From IMG/VR virus record IMGVR_UViG_3300009605_000127, positions 1 through 25,360 of that record: DNA of 25,360 nucleotides; one strand, 5' to 3'. The DNA is from a virus. The translations under genes and the position numbers were made by a program. Below are positions 16,827 to 24,233 of the stretch, in pieces. Below the pieces are notes generated by a model. It ran no database searches. It had not been told where the DNA came from and worked only from the letters and a program-made list of their open reading frames with translations. Position 1 is the first letter of the stretch. Every line of letters begins with the position of its first letter.

Positions 16827-18751
16827 TTTGCATTTCCCCAATTAGTTCCAATTCCAACGTCAATCCTTGATGGTATCTGAAGATCAGGAATACAATTTTC
16901 CATCAAGTCCTTAATCTTTTTCACCTGATCTTCATTCTTTATCGAAAAGCAAAGCTCGTCATGAACCGTCAGCATGGGCAGGTAACCATGGTCCGCACAC
17001 ACCTTCATGGCCATTTTGGTCTGATCGGCAGAGGACGCCTGTATCAAACGGTTCAAAGCCTTGTAGGTAAAGGCTACCTGATAACGGTCTGGTTCAAAAC
17101 TTTTCCAGCCTTTCTCACGTTCTTCTTCCGGGATGGCAAGTATGCCCCGCCATCTTTCCTCAAGTTTATCCGCATGGATCAAAGAACTTGAATCCTTGTT
17201 ATATCCTCGTAGCTCCCTCATAGGGAACCGGCACTTGCGTCCTAGCAATGTACGGATTTCATTTCGTCGAGAAGCTACTTCCATAACCGAAGATGCCATC
17301 GCTCTTATAAACGGAACCTTCTCGTCATAGTCGTTTCTTAGTTCCTTGGCTTCTTCAAAAGAAATATTCCCCATGACATTGGCCAATTTCCCAATGCCCA
17401 TCCCATACATGATCCCCAAGTTTATCGTCTTGGCACTGTCACGATCCACATCAGCTATGTCGGCTATCATCTGGTGGAAGTCAAAATTAGCCTTCTTGTA
17501 CTGATCTACTATTTCTAAAACCTTTTCGTTATCCCTTACCTCCGGGGTCTTGGAAGCATAGTGCATGAGCCACCTGGGTTCCTGTGCGTTATAATCGAAG
17601 CCTCCCCATTTACAATCTTCCTCTGGGAGGAACAGACCACGGATCATTTCCTTTATTTCAGGATGTTTAGAGGGAACTTGCTGCAAATTAGGATGGCTTG
17701 ATGAAAATCGCCCGGACACAGTTCCACCGTCATCTGAGCGCAACTGGTTAAACTGACAATGAATACGGCCTTTGTACTGATGATTGAGTATCGTATCAAC
17801 AAAGGTAGTGTTGGCCTTGTTGTACTCCCTGATTTCCAGAATTGTTTTGGCAACAGGGTGAGAATGTCCTTTAAGAAAATGCTTGGTGAAGCTGGGAGCG
17901 TCCGTTTTTGGAGTTCGCTGATATTCCAGGCCAAGCGCATCAAAGACAGACGCCAATGATGTAGCGTTCCATGGTTCAAGGTGAATTTTGGTTTCGTCAT
18001 GTATCTTCTTCAAAAGAGCATCCTCCTTCTTTTGAAGAAACTCTTTGGTCGTTTGGGCTTTTTCTACATCGACCCGTACACCTTTTTTCCTCATCTCAAA
18101 TATAATGGGCAGAAGATCAAGCTCCAGTTCAAATATTTTATCACAATTTTCCTTTTTAAGCTTTCGGCTTAAAACGTCCCACAACCGTAATGTGAGACGT
18201 GCGTCCGTTTCAGCGTACAAAGCTACCCGTGACGCTGGAAGTTTCCACATATCTTTTTTTGCGTCTACACCATGCTGACCTGCTGCCCGTTTAAGATCCT
18301 CCTCTTGCTTACGTTCTCCCAGATAGGTCCCTCCAAGGGCGTTCAAGGAATAACTGAATCTATTCTCATCGAGCAGCGGTGCGGCAATCATGGTGTCGAG
18401 TATTTGTCCTTTAATTTCAATACCTTTCGTTAACAACCACCCCACATCGTACTGGGCGTTATGAAAAACCACAGACATTTTGTGGTTTAATTGATCCTGT
18501 AGCCAACCGCATACCGTCCGCTTTGACATGTTATCGCCGCCCTCATGGGCAATGGGAAGGTAGGCGTTCCACTGGGAGGACGCTACGGCGATCCCGATTA
18601 ATTGACCATCGTCCCTTGACCACCCTGGTCCTTTGGTAATGAGGTTAGGGTCGCGGGTTTCCACGTCTATTGCTATTATTTTTTCCTGGGATAAATCAGG
18701 TAGTGTCTCTGGAGGTGTCCAGACTGACTCGTCAAAGAGGTCTTCTTTCAT
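16823..18751 (-). CDS. polA: DNA polymerase I (family A) with 3'-5' exonuclease, Leu at the 762 position
   Basis: The 642-aa replicative polymerase has all expected motifs. Exonuclease: Exo I AIDVET (D29, E31), Exo II HNAQYD (D102), Exo III YAETD (Y179, D183). Polymerase: a GRFSSSHPNLQQVP segment (347-360), motif A FDYNAQEPRW (D386), motif B RDSAKTINLGIMYG (R437, K441) and motif C TVHDEL (H597, D598, E599). There is no 5' nuclease domain, as in many phage enzymes. At the position of E. coli Phe762 the residue is Leu445, the Leu762 type common among virioplankton polymerases. The start overlaps the DUF6378-like stop and the stop overlaps the following gene, so it is translated within a coupled operon. 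It copies the phage genome with proofreading. Confidence 0.95.
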   Translation of the reverse strand: MKEDLFDESVWTPPETLPDLSQEKIIAIDVETRDPNLITKGPGWSRDDGQLIGIAVASSQWNAYLPIAHEGGDNMSKRTVCGWLQDQLNHKMSVVFHNAQYDVGWLLTKGIEIKGQILDTMIAAPLLDENRFSYSLNALGGTYLGERKQEEDLKRAAGQHGVDAKKDMWKLPASRVALYAETDARLTLRLWDVLSRKLKKENCDKIFELELDLLPIIFEMRKKGVRVDVEKAQTTKEFLQKKEDALLKKIHDETKIHLEPWNATSLASVFDALGLEYQRTPKTDAPSFTKHFLKGHSHPVAKTILEIREYNKANTTFVDTILNHQYKGRIHCQFNQLRSDDGGTVSGRFSSSHPNLQQVPSKHPEIKEMIRGLFLPEEDCKWGGFDYNAQEPRWLMHYASKTPEVRDNEKVLEIVDQYKKANFDFHQMIADIADVDRDSAKTINLGIMYGMGIGKLANVMGNISFEEAKELRNDYDEKVPFIRAMASSVMEVASRRNEIRTLLGRKCRFPMRELRGYNKDSSSLIHADKLEERWRGILAIPEEEREKGWKSFEPDRYQVAFTYKALNRLIQASSADQTKMAMKVCADHGYLPMLTVHDELCFSIKNEDQVKKIKDLMENCIPDLQIPSRIDVGIGTNWGNAK

Positions 18752-19032
18752 CCGCGATTCTCATCGTAATGAGAAATGAGATCCCCCCAAATTCCAGTAT
18801 AAGCCGCTGCATCTGCAAGGTCATCGTCGTTTTTGCCACCTACTTCCTGCCTGGCCACTTTAAGAAGAACCATACAGAAAGCTACCTGTTCTGGGGTAAC
18901 AATGGTTTCAAGATATGTGGACCACAGAATGGATATCCTTTCATGTAGTTCGACATAATCTCCGTGTTGGGCGCCCCGTTCTCCTGAAACAAGAATTTGA
19001 GCTTTTTCCAGATTTTTTGATGGTATTTTCAT
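18748..19032 (-). CDS. DUF6378-like phage protein
   Basis: The 94-aa protein has the layout of the DUF6378 family found in many phages: GERGAQHGDYVELHERISIL, then W, a TPEQVAFCMVLLKVAR helix, and KNDDDLADAAAYTGIWGDL near the end. The family is small, helical and of unknown biochemical role, often coded near nucleotide or replication genes. It fits tightly between the SF1 helicase (ATGA overlap at 19029-19032) and the polymerase (ATGA at 18748-18751), so it is probably co-translated with them and may help replication or nucleotide metabolism. That role is inferred from context only. Confidence 0.65.
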   Translation of the reverse strand: MKIPSKNLEKAQILVSGERGAQHGDYVELHERISILWSTYLETIVTPEQVAFCMVLLKVARQEVGGKNDDDLADAAAYTGIWGDLISHYDENRG

Positions 19033-20558
19033 AACTCGTAATACAACTCGCTGTTAGGTTCCATGATATGGAGGGATTGTTTAGCCCTCGTAACTGCCAC
19101 ATAAAAAACCCTATGCTCTATGGAAGGGTTTTGGAGGTACGTTTTATAAGCTGCGTAGGATAGTTCCGGTATCACCAGAACATTATCACATTCACCCCCT
19201 TTCATGGAGTGAATGGTACTGACTTTAATTCTTGGATGTTTGACATTGTCCCCCCGTCTTAAAGCGTTAAGTATATAGTTCTTGGTATCAATATCAATCT
19301 TGGTCAATGCTTCATGCCACCGGATACCTAGTTTCCACCTTAAACCAAAACGATCAGCCGCCATATTAATATCAATAAGTTCTTCCTGATTTGAATCAAG
19401 GAAGGTACGACAACGAGGACCAAATCCTTTCACATAATCCTCCCCGGAAGTCATCTGCATGTACACACTTCTGAGTTCAGCAATTGAAATCTGATCTCCT
19501 TTTGCCAGTTTCTCCCAGGAAATGATGGCGTCATATATTCTGGAATCAATGCTGGGACGGCCATGACGACTGTAGACCCACCCTTCTTCTCTTAGTTTGT
19601 TGGCGTATTTTGTAGCAATATAATTTGTCCTCGCAAGAATGCACCATTCTCCCTCATCAAAAGGAACATCCCAAAAGTTCTGGTAATAATGAACCGAACC
19701 CTCTTCGTCTCGAGGAGACCACTGTTTGGGTGCTCTTCCCTCAATACGGGACACAATACGCTGTGCTTCCTCCCACACTCTACGAGGGAGTCTATAAGAC
19801 TGAGTCAAAACATGCTTCTTGTCTGTAGCCGTTAAGAAAGCGTTAACGTCTGCACCCTGGAAATTCATAATGGCTTGGTCATCATCGCCAGTAAAAACCT
19901 GAACTTCAGGAGTGAGACGGAGTACATCAATCATCTCCCACTGAAGGGTAGATAAATCCTGCGCCTCATCCACAAACAAGGCATCTATATCAAGTGCCTC
20001 TCCCCTTGCTACAAAATTTTCAATCATATCAGTGAAATCGATTTTCCGGCGTACCTTCTTGTAATTTAGATACGCATCTATCAGACGGTTTAATTCAGAC
20101 CAGTACAAGTCATAGTTTTCCGACTGCCGGTAACTTTCTTCCAGCGAAATACGAAGGCTACGGGAGAGCTGATATATGTTTAAATATACATCCCCTTGGG
20201 AAAACCCAAGGATATCAAAATCACTTTCAAGACCATTTTTCTTTGATTCCGTAAAAAGAAGCCCTACTGACTTCCCCAAGGTTTTTAAATCTGAGCCACG
20301 CATAACATTGTCAACCTTATATCCTCCACTGCGAAAAGCCATGGCGTGAAGCGTCTGGAAATGAGGAAGACTGTCTTCTTCAAGACCCCAGTCCTTGCAT
20401 ACTCGTTCACGGCTTTCTTGTGCTGCCTTACGTGTGAAGGAGACACAGGCAATTCTTTCAGGAGGGATGTTGTCCTCTAGGCAGTTGCGTATGAGGTTGG
20501 AAAGGTTTTGGGTTTTGCCGGTTCCCGGTGGCCCCAGATAAGTTATGGGGTCTGTCAA
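19029..20558 (-). CDS. UvrD/Rep-like superfamily 1 DNA helicase
   Basis: The 509-aa protein shows the full SF1A motif set: Walker A GPPGTGKT (9-16), motif Ia SFTRKAAQE (40-48), a TLHAMAF segment (69-75), Walker B LFVDEAQD (194-201), motif III VFTGDDDQAI (221-230), motif IV QSYRLP (253-258), motif V STIHSMKGGECDNV (447-460) and motif VI YVAVTRAKQ (486-494). It is shorter than cellular UvrD (about 720 aa), consistent with reduced accessory subdomains. It would be a 3'-5' DNA translocase/helicase working with the adjacent primase and polymerase. The start overlaps the primase stop by ATGA. Recombination or repair use is also possible. No nuclease domain is present. Confidence 0.9.
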   Translation of the reverse strand: MTDPITYLGPPGTGKTQNLSNLIRNCLEDNIPPERIACVSFTRKAAQESRERVCKDWGLEEDSLPHFQTLHAMAFRSGGYKVDNVMRGSDLKTLGKSVGLLFTESKKNGLESDFDILGFSQGDVYLNIYQLSRSLRISLEESYRQSENYDLYWSELNRLIDAYLNYKKVRRKIDFTDMIENFVARGEALDIDALFVDEAQDLSTLQWEMIDVLRLTPEVQVFTGDDDQAIMNFQGADVNAFLTATDKKHVLTQSYRLPRRVWEEAQRIVSRIEGRAPKQWSPRDEEGSVHYYQNFWDVPFDEGEWCILARTNYIATKYANKLREEGWVYSRHGRPSIDSRIYDAIISWEKLAKGDQISIAELRSVYMQMTSGEDYVKGFGPRCRTFLDSNQEELIDINMAADRFGLRWKLGIRWHEALTKIDIDTKNYILNALRRGDNVKHPRIKVSTIHSMKGGECDNVLVIPELSYAAYKTYLQNPSIEHRVFYVAVTRAKQSLHIMEPNSELYYEL

Positions 20559-22087
20559 AACGGGACTTCCTCTTCCTCAAAGGTCACTGGTGGTAGATCC
20601 ACTTCCCCCTTGTCCATTTCCGGGACGTACCATACCCGAACTTCTTTCCACTTATCCTTGTTATCTTTAAAACGATATCTCTTATTGGACATATCACCGT
20701 TGTTAAGTTCCTTTAGTCTTTCCGTTACCTGACCACGGGTATAGGCACCAAAGTTGTGGCGCTTCAGAAATTCCTGGAGACCACTAAGCTTGAAGTAGGT
20801 TACGCCTTCATCAGTCCAGGGTTTGCCTGTGAGAAGTTCTTCCGGGCTTTGTGCCTTGATCCTCGAAGTACAGTACATCTCAAGGAGTTCGTTGAACTGT
20901 CCCTTGTGAGTGAGTTCTTCCGGCACCGAAATACGTGTAGCCGTTTCCAGTAGCTTGTCTATCAGGTCACGCCAGTCAGGCTCTTTCATTTTAGGAGGCA
21001 TCTTGTACATCTGTTCCATACACGCCCTCTGAAATTCCACCTGCATCTGCAATTGTTTGGTTGCAAGTTCCAGACGAGAACCGTCCACATCCACAAACCA
21101 GACAGGAGGTTCAGATTCCACCACGGTTAATCCGCCAAGAGTAGCCGCCCCTTGGCTGGTGCTAATGCCATACTTGCGTGTTCTGCATAAGGCACGGTTA
21201 CAATGACTGTGCAAAGGTTCCTGCTTACATGAGTAGATATAATCTTTCTTCTCCAACTGCTTTTGGATGGTTACTATTTCCGAAGCTGGTAAAGGAGGAC
21301 TGCAATAGTCCTGATTGGCTTTCTCCAACAACTGTTTCCACTTGGACGGATCAACCATTTTGAAATAGACCCCTACATTTAGTAAGGTATTATTCCTTCC
21401 CCCTTCTGGTATCCCGAACTCTGCTATTTGCTGAAGACATGGGGGGCCGTGCGGAAGGACGGAAGCATCTACTCCGATGACGCATTCTTTCAATGTTTTG
21501 AAATCAAGCCGCATACTTTCTGCGCGATCAAGGAACTCTTCAAGGGAAAGACTTTCCCCCTTCTTATCAAGACCGTACCGTGTCGTATGCTTTGAATTAA
21601 AATAAGGGAGATTTATAAAATTTCCGACATCCCCACGTTCTACTATTACTTCTTCCTGTTTAGGAAAAATCTCACAAGTCCCCCAGCCTAACGCTGATGC
21701 GAACTCTGCAAGTTTGTCACGGATTTCAGATGCCGCAACGCTCTCAGACATGAACAGGAATAAGTGGGCGCCCCCCGATTTGGATCTGCAAAGAACCAAA
21801 GGAAGCTTTAAATTTTCTACCTTCTTATATAAAGAGACAAGGTCGAGATTGTAATCGTCAATGTCCAATGCCCCAAACCAACAGCAATTGGTTTCATCGA
21901 TGGGGATGCTGCCAACTCCCAGTTTACCGTCCAGATGATCTTGGACCAGATCAAGTGTCAACGGTTCACGGACAATGAAGCTCTTGGCTTTTTTCTTACC
22001 CTCACGGTGATTATCAATAACCGTGGTTTGGCCATGTGCTCCATTATACCCTTTAAAAAGGGATATAAATCGTTCAGTCGGATTCAT
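20555..22087 (-). CDS. AEP-type DNA primase with Cys/His module and acidic EVPF tail
   Basis: Residues 1-190 look like an archaeo-eukaryotic primase domain of the phage/TOTE-associated kind: metal-binding D75 and D77 in GALDIDD, the RSKSGGAHLFLF segment with H108, and VGNFINLPYFN (154-164). Residues 285-310 form a Cys/His cluster (YSCKQEPLHSHCNRALCRTR then KYG), resembling the zinc-binding region behind such primases. The C-terminal third is helical with a WRDLIDKLLE segment. The last residues (TFEEEEVPF) imitate the acidic tail of SSB proteins. Its start lies 8 bp after a strong hairpin (22096-22117) and its stop overlaps the helicase start. It would make primers for the polymerase; whether it also has polymerase activity is unknown. 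Confidence 0.8.
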   Translation of the reverse strand: MNPTERFISLFKGYNGAHGQTTVIDNHREGKKKAKSFIVREPLTLDLVQDHLDGKLGVGSIPIDETNCCWFGALDIDDYNLDLVSLYKKVENLKLPLVLCRSKSGGAHLFLFMSESVAASEIRDKLAEFASALGWGTCEIFPKQEEVIVERGDVGNFINLPYFNSKHTTRYGLDKKGESLSLEEFLDRAESMRLDFKTLKECVIGVDASVLPHGPPCLQQIAEFGIPEGGRNNTLLNVGVYFKMVDPSKWKQLLEKANQDYCSPPLPASEIVTIQKQLEKKDYIYSCKQEPLHSHCNRALCRTRKYGISTSQGAATLGGLTVVESEPPVWFVDVDGSRLELATKQLQMQVEFQRACMEQMYKMPPKMKEPDWRDLIDKLLETATRISVPEELTHKGQFNELLEMYCTSRIKAQSPEELLTGKPWTDEGVTYFKLSGLQEFLKRHNFGAYTRGQVTERLKELNNGDMSNKRYRFKDNKDKWKEVRVWYVPEMDKGEVDLPPVTFEEEEVPF

Positions 22088-22095
22088 AGAAGACT

Positions 22096-22117
22096 GCCCC
22101 CGCCTTTCAACGGGGGC
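22096..22117 (-). promoter_or_regulatory. GC-rich hairpin overlapping the primase ribosome-binding region
   Basis: On the leftward strand GCCCCCG pairs with CGGGGGC (7 bp, 8-nt loop) in the short gap between the SSB-like and primase genes. The 3' arm is the only G-rich sequence at suitable spacing (8 nt) from the primase ATG at 22087, so folding would hide it. No U-tract follows, so a terminator is less likely than translational control or an RNA-processing/stability element. Confidence 0.5.
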
Positions 22118-22126
22118 TTCCCTTAA

Positions 22127-22888
22127 TTAAAATGGAACGTCTTCAGCCGACTGATCCGTAATAGGGACTAACTCTTCGGGTGGGAGAAGGATGTTCAATG
22201 CAGCAGGGTTCCATTCCTTCGCCTCAGTATAAGCTTCCATGCTTGGCACCACTCCCTCAAGGGAAATTGACCAGGAATTCCACTTCCCTTTATCGTTGCC
22301 GTCCGGGACTGTTTTAAGACGGTACGTGTTGGCATAAGACGGAAGTGTTTTTCCATTCAGCTTTTGCATCATCATCATCGAAAGCCACATCCGGGACTTC
22401 TTCACTTGGGTCTTTTTCATGTCCACAATGGCACTTTCCAAGGTGCCGTCATCATGAATAATCTTGATGTAGTGTTGAGCGGTGCGGACAAGCTCGTTAC
22501 CACTGTCCAGAATTTCAAGTCCGGTGGATTGATCTCTCACAGCCTGTTTTACTTCATTAGATTCGATTGCGAGTTCCCCCACAAACCCACCACCGTCCAC
22601 TCTGGGAACAAATTCCAGAAACTTCATTTGAAAGTAGACCGGAATAACACTCACCCCTTCCTCACCATCCCAAAATCTCTGGGTCACAGTATTGAAGACA
22701 TCGCCCACTGAGGCGCCCTCAATAAAGTCCGGTTCATTTTTGTTAATTTGGGGGGAAAGGGACTGAATTATCCTCAGAAAAGGAACCTGCATATCTGAGG
22801 TGGATACTTCTTCAAAACCCTTACCGGAATCTTCGGCAAAGGCGTTCTCTAGTTCAGCGGATAATCCGCCATTCGTTTTCTTAGCCAT
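22127..22888 (-). CDS. Putative single-stranded DNA-binding protein
   Basis: The 253-aa protein starts at an ATG with AAGGAG upstream. Its N-terminal half includes STSDMQVPFLRIIQSLSPQI, PDFIEGASVGDVFNTVT and GVSVIPVYFQMKFLEFVPR, a layout I associate with a replication-linked protein family in marine phages. The C-terminus ends SAEDVPF, which closely resembles the conserved acidic tail (DDIPF) that bacterial and phage SSBs use to recruit partners. No OB fold can be shown from sequence alone. It is encoded directly before the primase, whose C-terminus has the same type of tail. The role is inferred as coating ssDNA and recruiting replication proteins. Confidence 0.6.
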   Translation of the reverse strand: MAKKTNGGLSAELENAFAEDSGKGFEEVSTSDMQVPFLRIIQSLSPQINKNEPDFIEGASVGDVFNTVTQRFWDGEEGVSVIPVYFQMKFLEFVPRVDGGGFVGELAIESNEVKQAVRDQSTGLEILDSGNELVRTAQHYIKIIHDDGTLESAIVDMKKTQVKKSRMWLSMMMMQKLNGKTLPSYANTYRLKTVPDGNDKGKWNSWSISLEGVVPSMEAYTEAKEWNPAALNILLPPEELVPITDQSAEDVPF

Positions 22889-22891
22889 CGT

Positions 22892-23458
22892 TCATGCTCC
22901 TTTTATCTTGGCTTTTTGTCCAATGTGCGCATTAAAAATCTCAAGATCAATTTCCTGACGGTTCTCCACACGCTCCCGAATAAGCTTCTTCAGCGTCATG
23001 GGTTCCACCCAAGTCTTGGCACTCGTATCAAAACCCTTTTCTTCAAGATCCTGTTGCATTGACTTAGCGCGATTGTCTTCAGTGACACCAAATGAAACGC
23101 TAATTTCATTCTTTATAAAATCAGAGGCGCCGATATCACGCAAATGAGAAAAAGCTACATCTCTCTGTAAAGGGTCTTTAGGCAACGTGCCAAAAACAAA
23201 AGTTGAAAGGCTAACAGAATGCCCATCGACTTCTACCTTGTCCATTCCAACTTCCTGCATCTTTGCAGGGATTAGTTCGAACAGATAACGATCCACTTGC
23301 TTTTTTAAAGTCTTTGCTGCTTCTTCTGCTTGGGTAAAAGCTTTCTCCGTAGACAACGCTTGTCTAATAAGATCAGATAGTTCTCCACCGGCTTCAGTAG
23401 TAAGACCTTCAAAAGCACTTGCATCAGCTTTAATGCTCTCTAAAACATCTTCGTTCAT
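22892..23458 (-). CDS. Conserved hypothetical replication-module protein (188 aa)
   Basis: A GAGGAGA ribosome-binding site precedes the ATG. The N-terminal third is a charged helix likely to form a coiled coil (AFTQAEEAAKTLKKQVDRYL). The central part includes a small beta segment (KVEVDGHSVSLSTFVFGTL), followed by a helical region with WVEPMTLKKLIRERVENRQE and a basic C-terminal end (HIGQKAKIKGA). No enzyme motif or membrane segment is visible. It is encoded three bases upstream of the SSB-like gene in the same leftward operon and may act with it in DNA metabolism. I do not recognise a named family. Confidence 0.55.
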   Translation of the reverse strand: MNEDVLESIKADASAFEGLTTEAGGELSDLIRQALSTEKAFTQAEEAAKTLKKQVDRYLFELIPAKMQEVGMDKVEVDGHSVSLSTFVFGTLPKDPLQRDVAFSHLRDIGASDFIKNEISVSFGVTEDNRAKSMQQDLEEKGFDTSAKTWVEPMTLKKLIRERVENRQEIDLEIFNAHIGQKAKIKGA

Positions 23459-23481
23459 ATTAACGTATCTCCTCGTCAGGT

Positions 23482-23805
23482 TTAAAGTTCTTCAATGCCG
23501 CCACGGACACTTACCCGCACAGGATAATAAGTCTTCTCCATCTTATCCCACTTGAGTACGTTAACTCGTCCTTGGTTAGCATTTGCGGCCACCGCGAATG
23601 CGATACCGATTATGACTGGGTCTCCCATCGCCAATAACCAATCATCATCACAAAACCCCTTGAGCTTTCGCCTGAGAAGCGAAACAACTCGTCCGGGGTT
23701 CATATGAATCTGATCGAAAGGAGAGGCGAGAGGAACAAGATCACCCCATTGATTTGCCGATACGATATCGACCTTGGGATTTTCCTGTGTAACGTACACA
23801 GTCAT
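23482..23805 (-). CDS. Conserved hypothetical early protein (107 aa)
   Basis: This is the first gene of the leftward operon, with a strong GAAAGGAGA ribosome-binding site (23811-23818 region). The product has VSANQWGDLVPLASP, then RVVSLLRRKLKGFCDDDWLL and GDPVIIGIAFAVAANANQGR, and ends NVLKWDKMEKTYYPVRV. This arrangement (short beta strand, Arg-rich helix, 'DDD(W/Y)LL..GDP', 'LKWD....YYPV') recurs as a small protein of unknown function in marine phages, from memory. It is soluble with no catalytic signature. Its leader RNA carries the tandem structured units described separately, so its expression may be specially controlled. Confidence 0.6.
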   Translation of the reverse strand: MTVYVTQENPKVDIVSANQWGDLVPLASPFDQIHMNPGRVVSLLRRKLKGFCDDDWLLAMGDPVIIGIAFAVAANANQGRVNVLKWDKMEKTYYPVRVSVRGGIEEL

Positions 23806-23822
23806 TAAGTTCTCCTTTCTAT

Positions 23823-23960
23823 CTGGATGCTGTCTAAAGCAGCAATCCAGTTAATAAAATTTTCTTCCCTAAACTTCGGGTTAGTAAAGGGACCCCAGAT
23901 GAAAAGGACTAGAAAACATCCAGGGTCCCTTTATTTTGCGCCTCTTACCGCACTTAACCC
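23823..23960 (-). promoter_or_regulatory. Structured leader unit A (nearest the leftward operon)
   Basis: Read on the leftward strand, the unit can form four helices. P1 pairs GGGTTAAGT (23960-23952) with ACTAACCC (23885-23878), 8 bp with one bulge. P2 is a short GCG/CGC (23949-23951 with 23938-23940). P3 is a 16-bp stem (23932-23917 with 23901-23886) with two G-U pairs and no mismatch. P4 pairs CTGGAT and GCTG (23850-23840) with CAGC and ATCCAG (23832-23823). P4 ends 4 bp before the ribosome-binding site of the 107-aa gene. No gene is visible here. The function is unknown: translation or transcription control, RNA stability or a replication origin are all possible. Confidence 0.55.
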
Positions 23961-24075
23961 AATCAAATGACCATAGGAGAACGCAAGGTCTTCGTAGTTC
24001 TTGATAACTGCTGATACAGCATCCAGTTATAAACTCCCTGCCAAACTTCGGGTTAGTAAAGGGACCCCAGATGAA
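23871..24075. repeat. 33-bp identical core of the tandem leader repeat
   Basis: An exact 33-bp sequence is present at 23871-23903 and 24043-24075, 172 bp apart. It begins AAACTTCGGGTTAGTAAAGG and ends CCCAGATGAA. The flanks are related but diverged, with matching TCCAGTTA and CTTAACCCA elements on either side. There are only two copies with unequal surroundings, so this is not a CRISPR array. Confidence 0.9.
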
Positions 24076-24154
24076 GAAGATTCCAGAAAAAACATCTAGG
24101 GTCTCTTTACCGCGCAGTTTAAGGGTCCTAACTCAAAAGTGCGCTACTTAACCC
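24005..24154 (-). promoter_or_regulatory. Structured leader unit B (promoter-proximal copy)
   Basis: This is the second copy of the unit, repeating the same helix order. P1 is GGGTTAAGT (24154-24146) with ACTAACCC (24057-24050). P2 is 5 bp (24144-24140 with 24116-24112) with a longer loop than in unit A. P3 is 24108-24093 with 24073-24058, 15 of 16 paired. P4 is GCTG/CAGC with an outer TAACT/AGTTA pairing (24029-24025 with 24009-24005). The predicted leftward start (about 24166) lies roughly 12 bases before P1, so the transcript would begin almost directly with this structure. Confidence 0.55.
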
Positions 24155-24172
24155 ATAGTTGAAGTATTGAAT

Positions 24173-24200
24173 AATATAGCAGCTTATTTCGGTATTGCAA
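24173..24200 (-). promoter_or_regulatory. Leftward sigma70-like promoter for the replication operon
   Basis: On the leftward strand TTGCAA (24200-24195) is followed after 16 bp by TATATT (24178-24173). The predicted start is near 24166, giving a leader of about 360 nt that contains both structured units before the first gene. It matches the sigma70 consensus well by eye but was not tested. Confidence 0.5.
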
Positions 24201-24223
24201 ATATAAAATCATGGTACTATACT
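24195..24223 (+). promoter_or_regulatory. Rightward sigma70-like promoter for the SNF2 helicase gene
   Basis: TTGCAA (24195-24200), then a 17-bp spacer, then TATACT (24218-24223). The same palindromic TTGCAA is the -35 box of the leftward promoter. The predicted start (about 24230) is only a few bases before the helicase ATG at 24234, so the message would be leaderless or nearly so, which agrees with the lack of a Shine-Dalgarno sequence. Confidence 0.5.
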
Positions 24224-24233
24224 CCCATCATTC

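Noticed and set aside
9088-21778. Repeated GGCGCCCC octamers (near 9090, 16595, 18972 and 21770)
   Set aside because: They lie within unrelated coding positions with no regular spacing or shared flanks, so they are most likely chance.
23886-23937. P3 of unit A read rightward as a rho-independent terminator (stem followed by TATTTT)
   Set aside because: No rightward gene or promoter lies upstream to be terminated, the pairing is better on the other strand, and unit B lacks a T-tract.
23901-24148. Short ATG frames in the leader repeats (23 codons in unit A, 26 in unit B)
   Set aside because: The two frames encode unrelated peptides although the DNA is duplicated, and lack ribosome-binding sites, so conservation is not at protein level.
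23821-24155. A CRISPR array or iteron cluster
   Set aside because: Only two long repeat copies with structured, unequal interiors; no short regular spacers and no cas genes. An origin role remains possible but is not shown.
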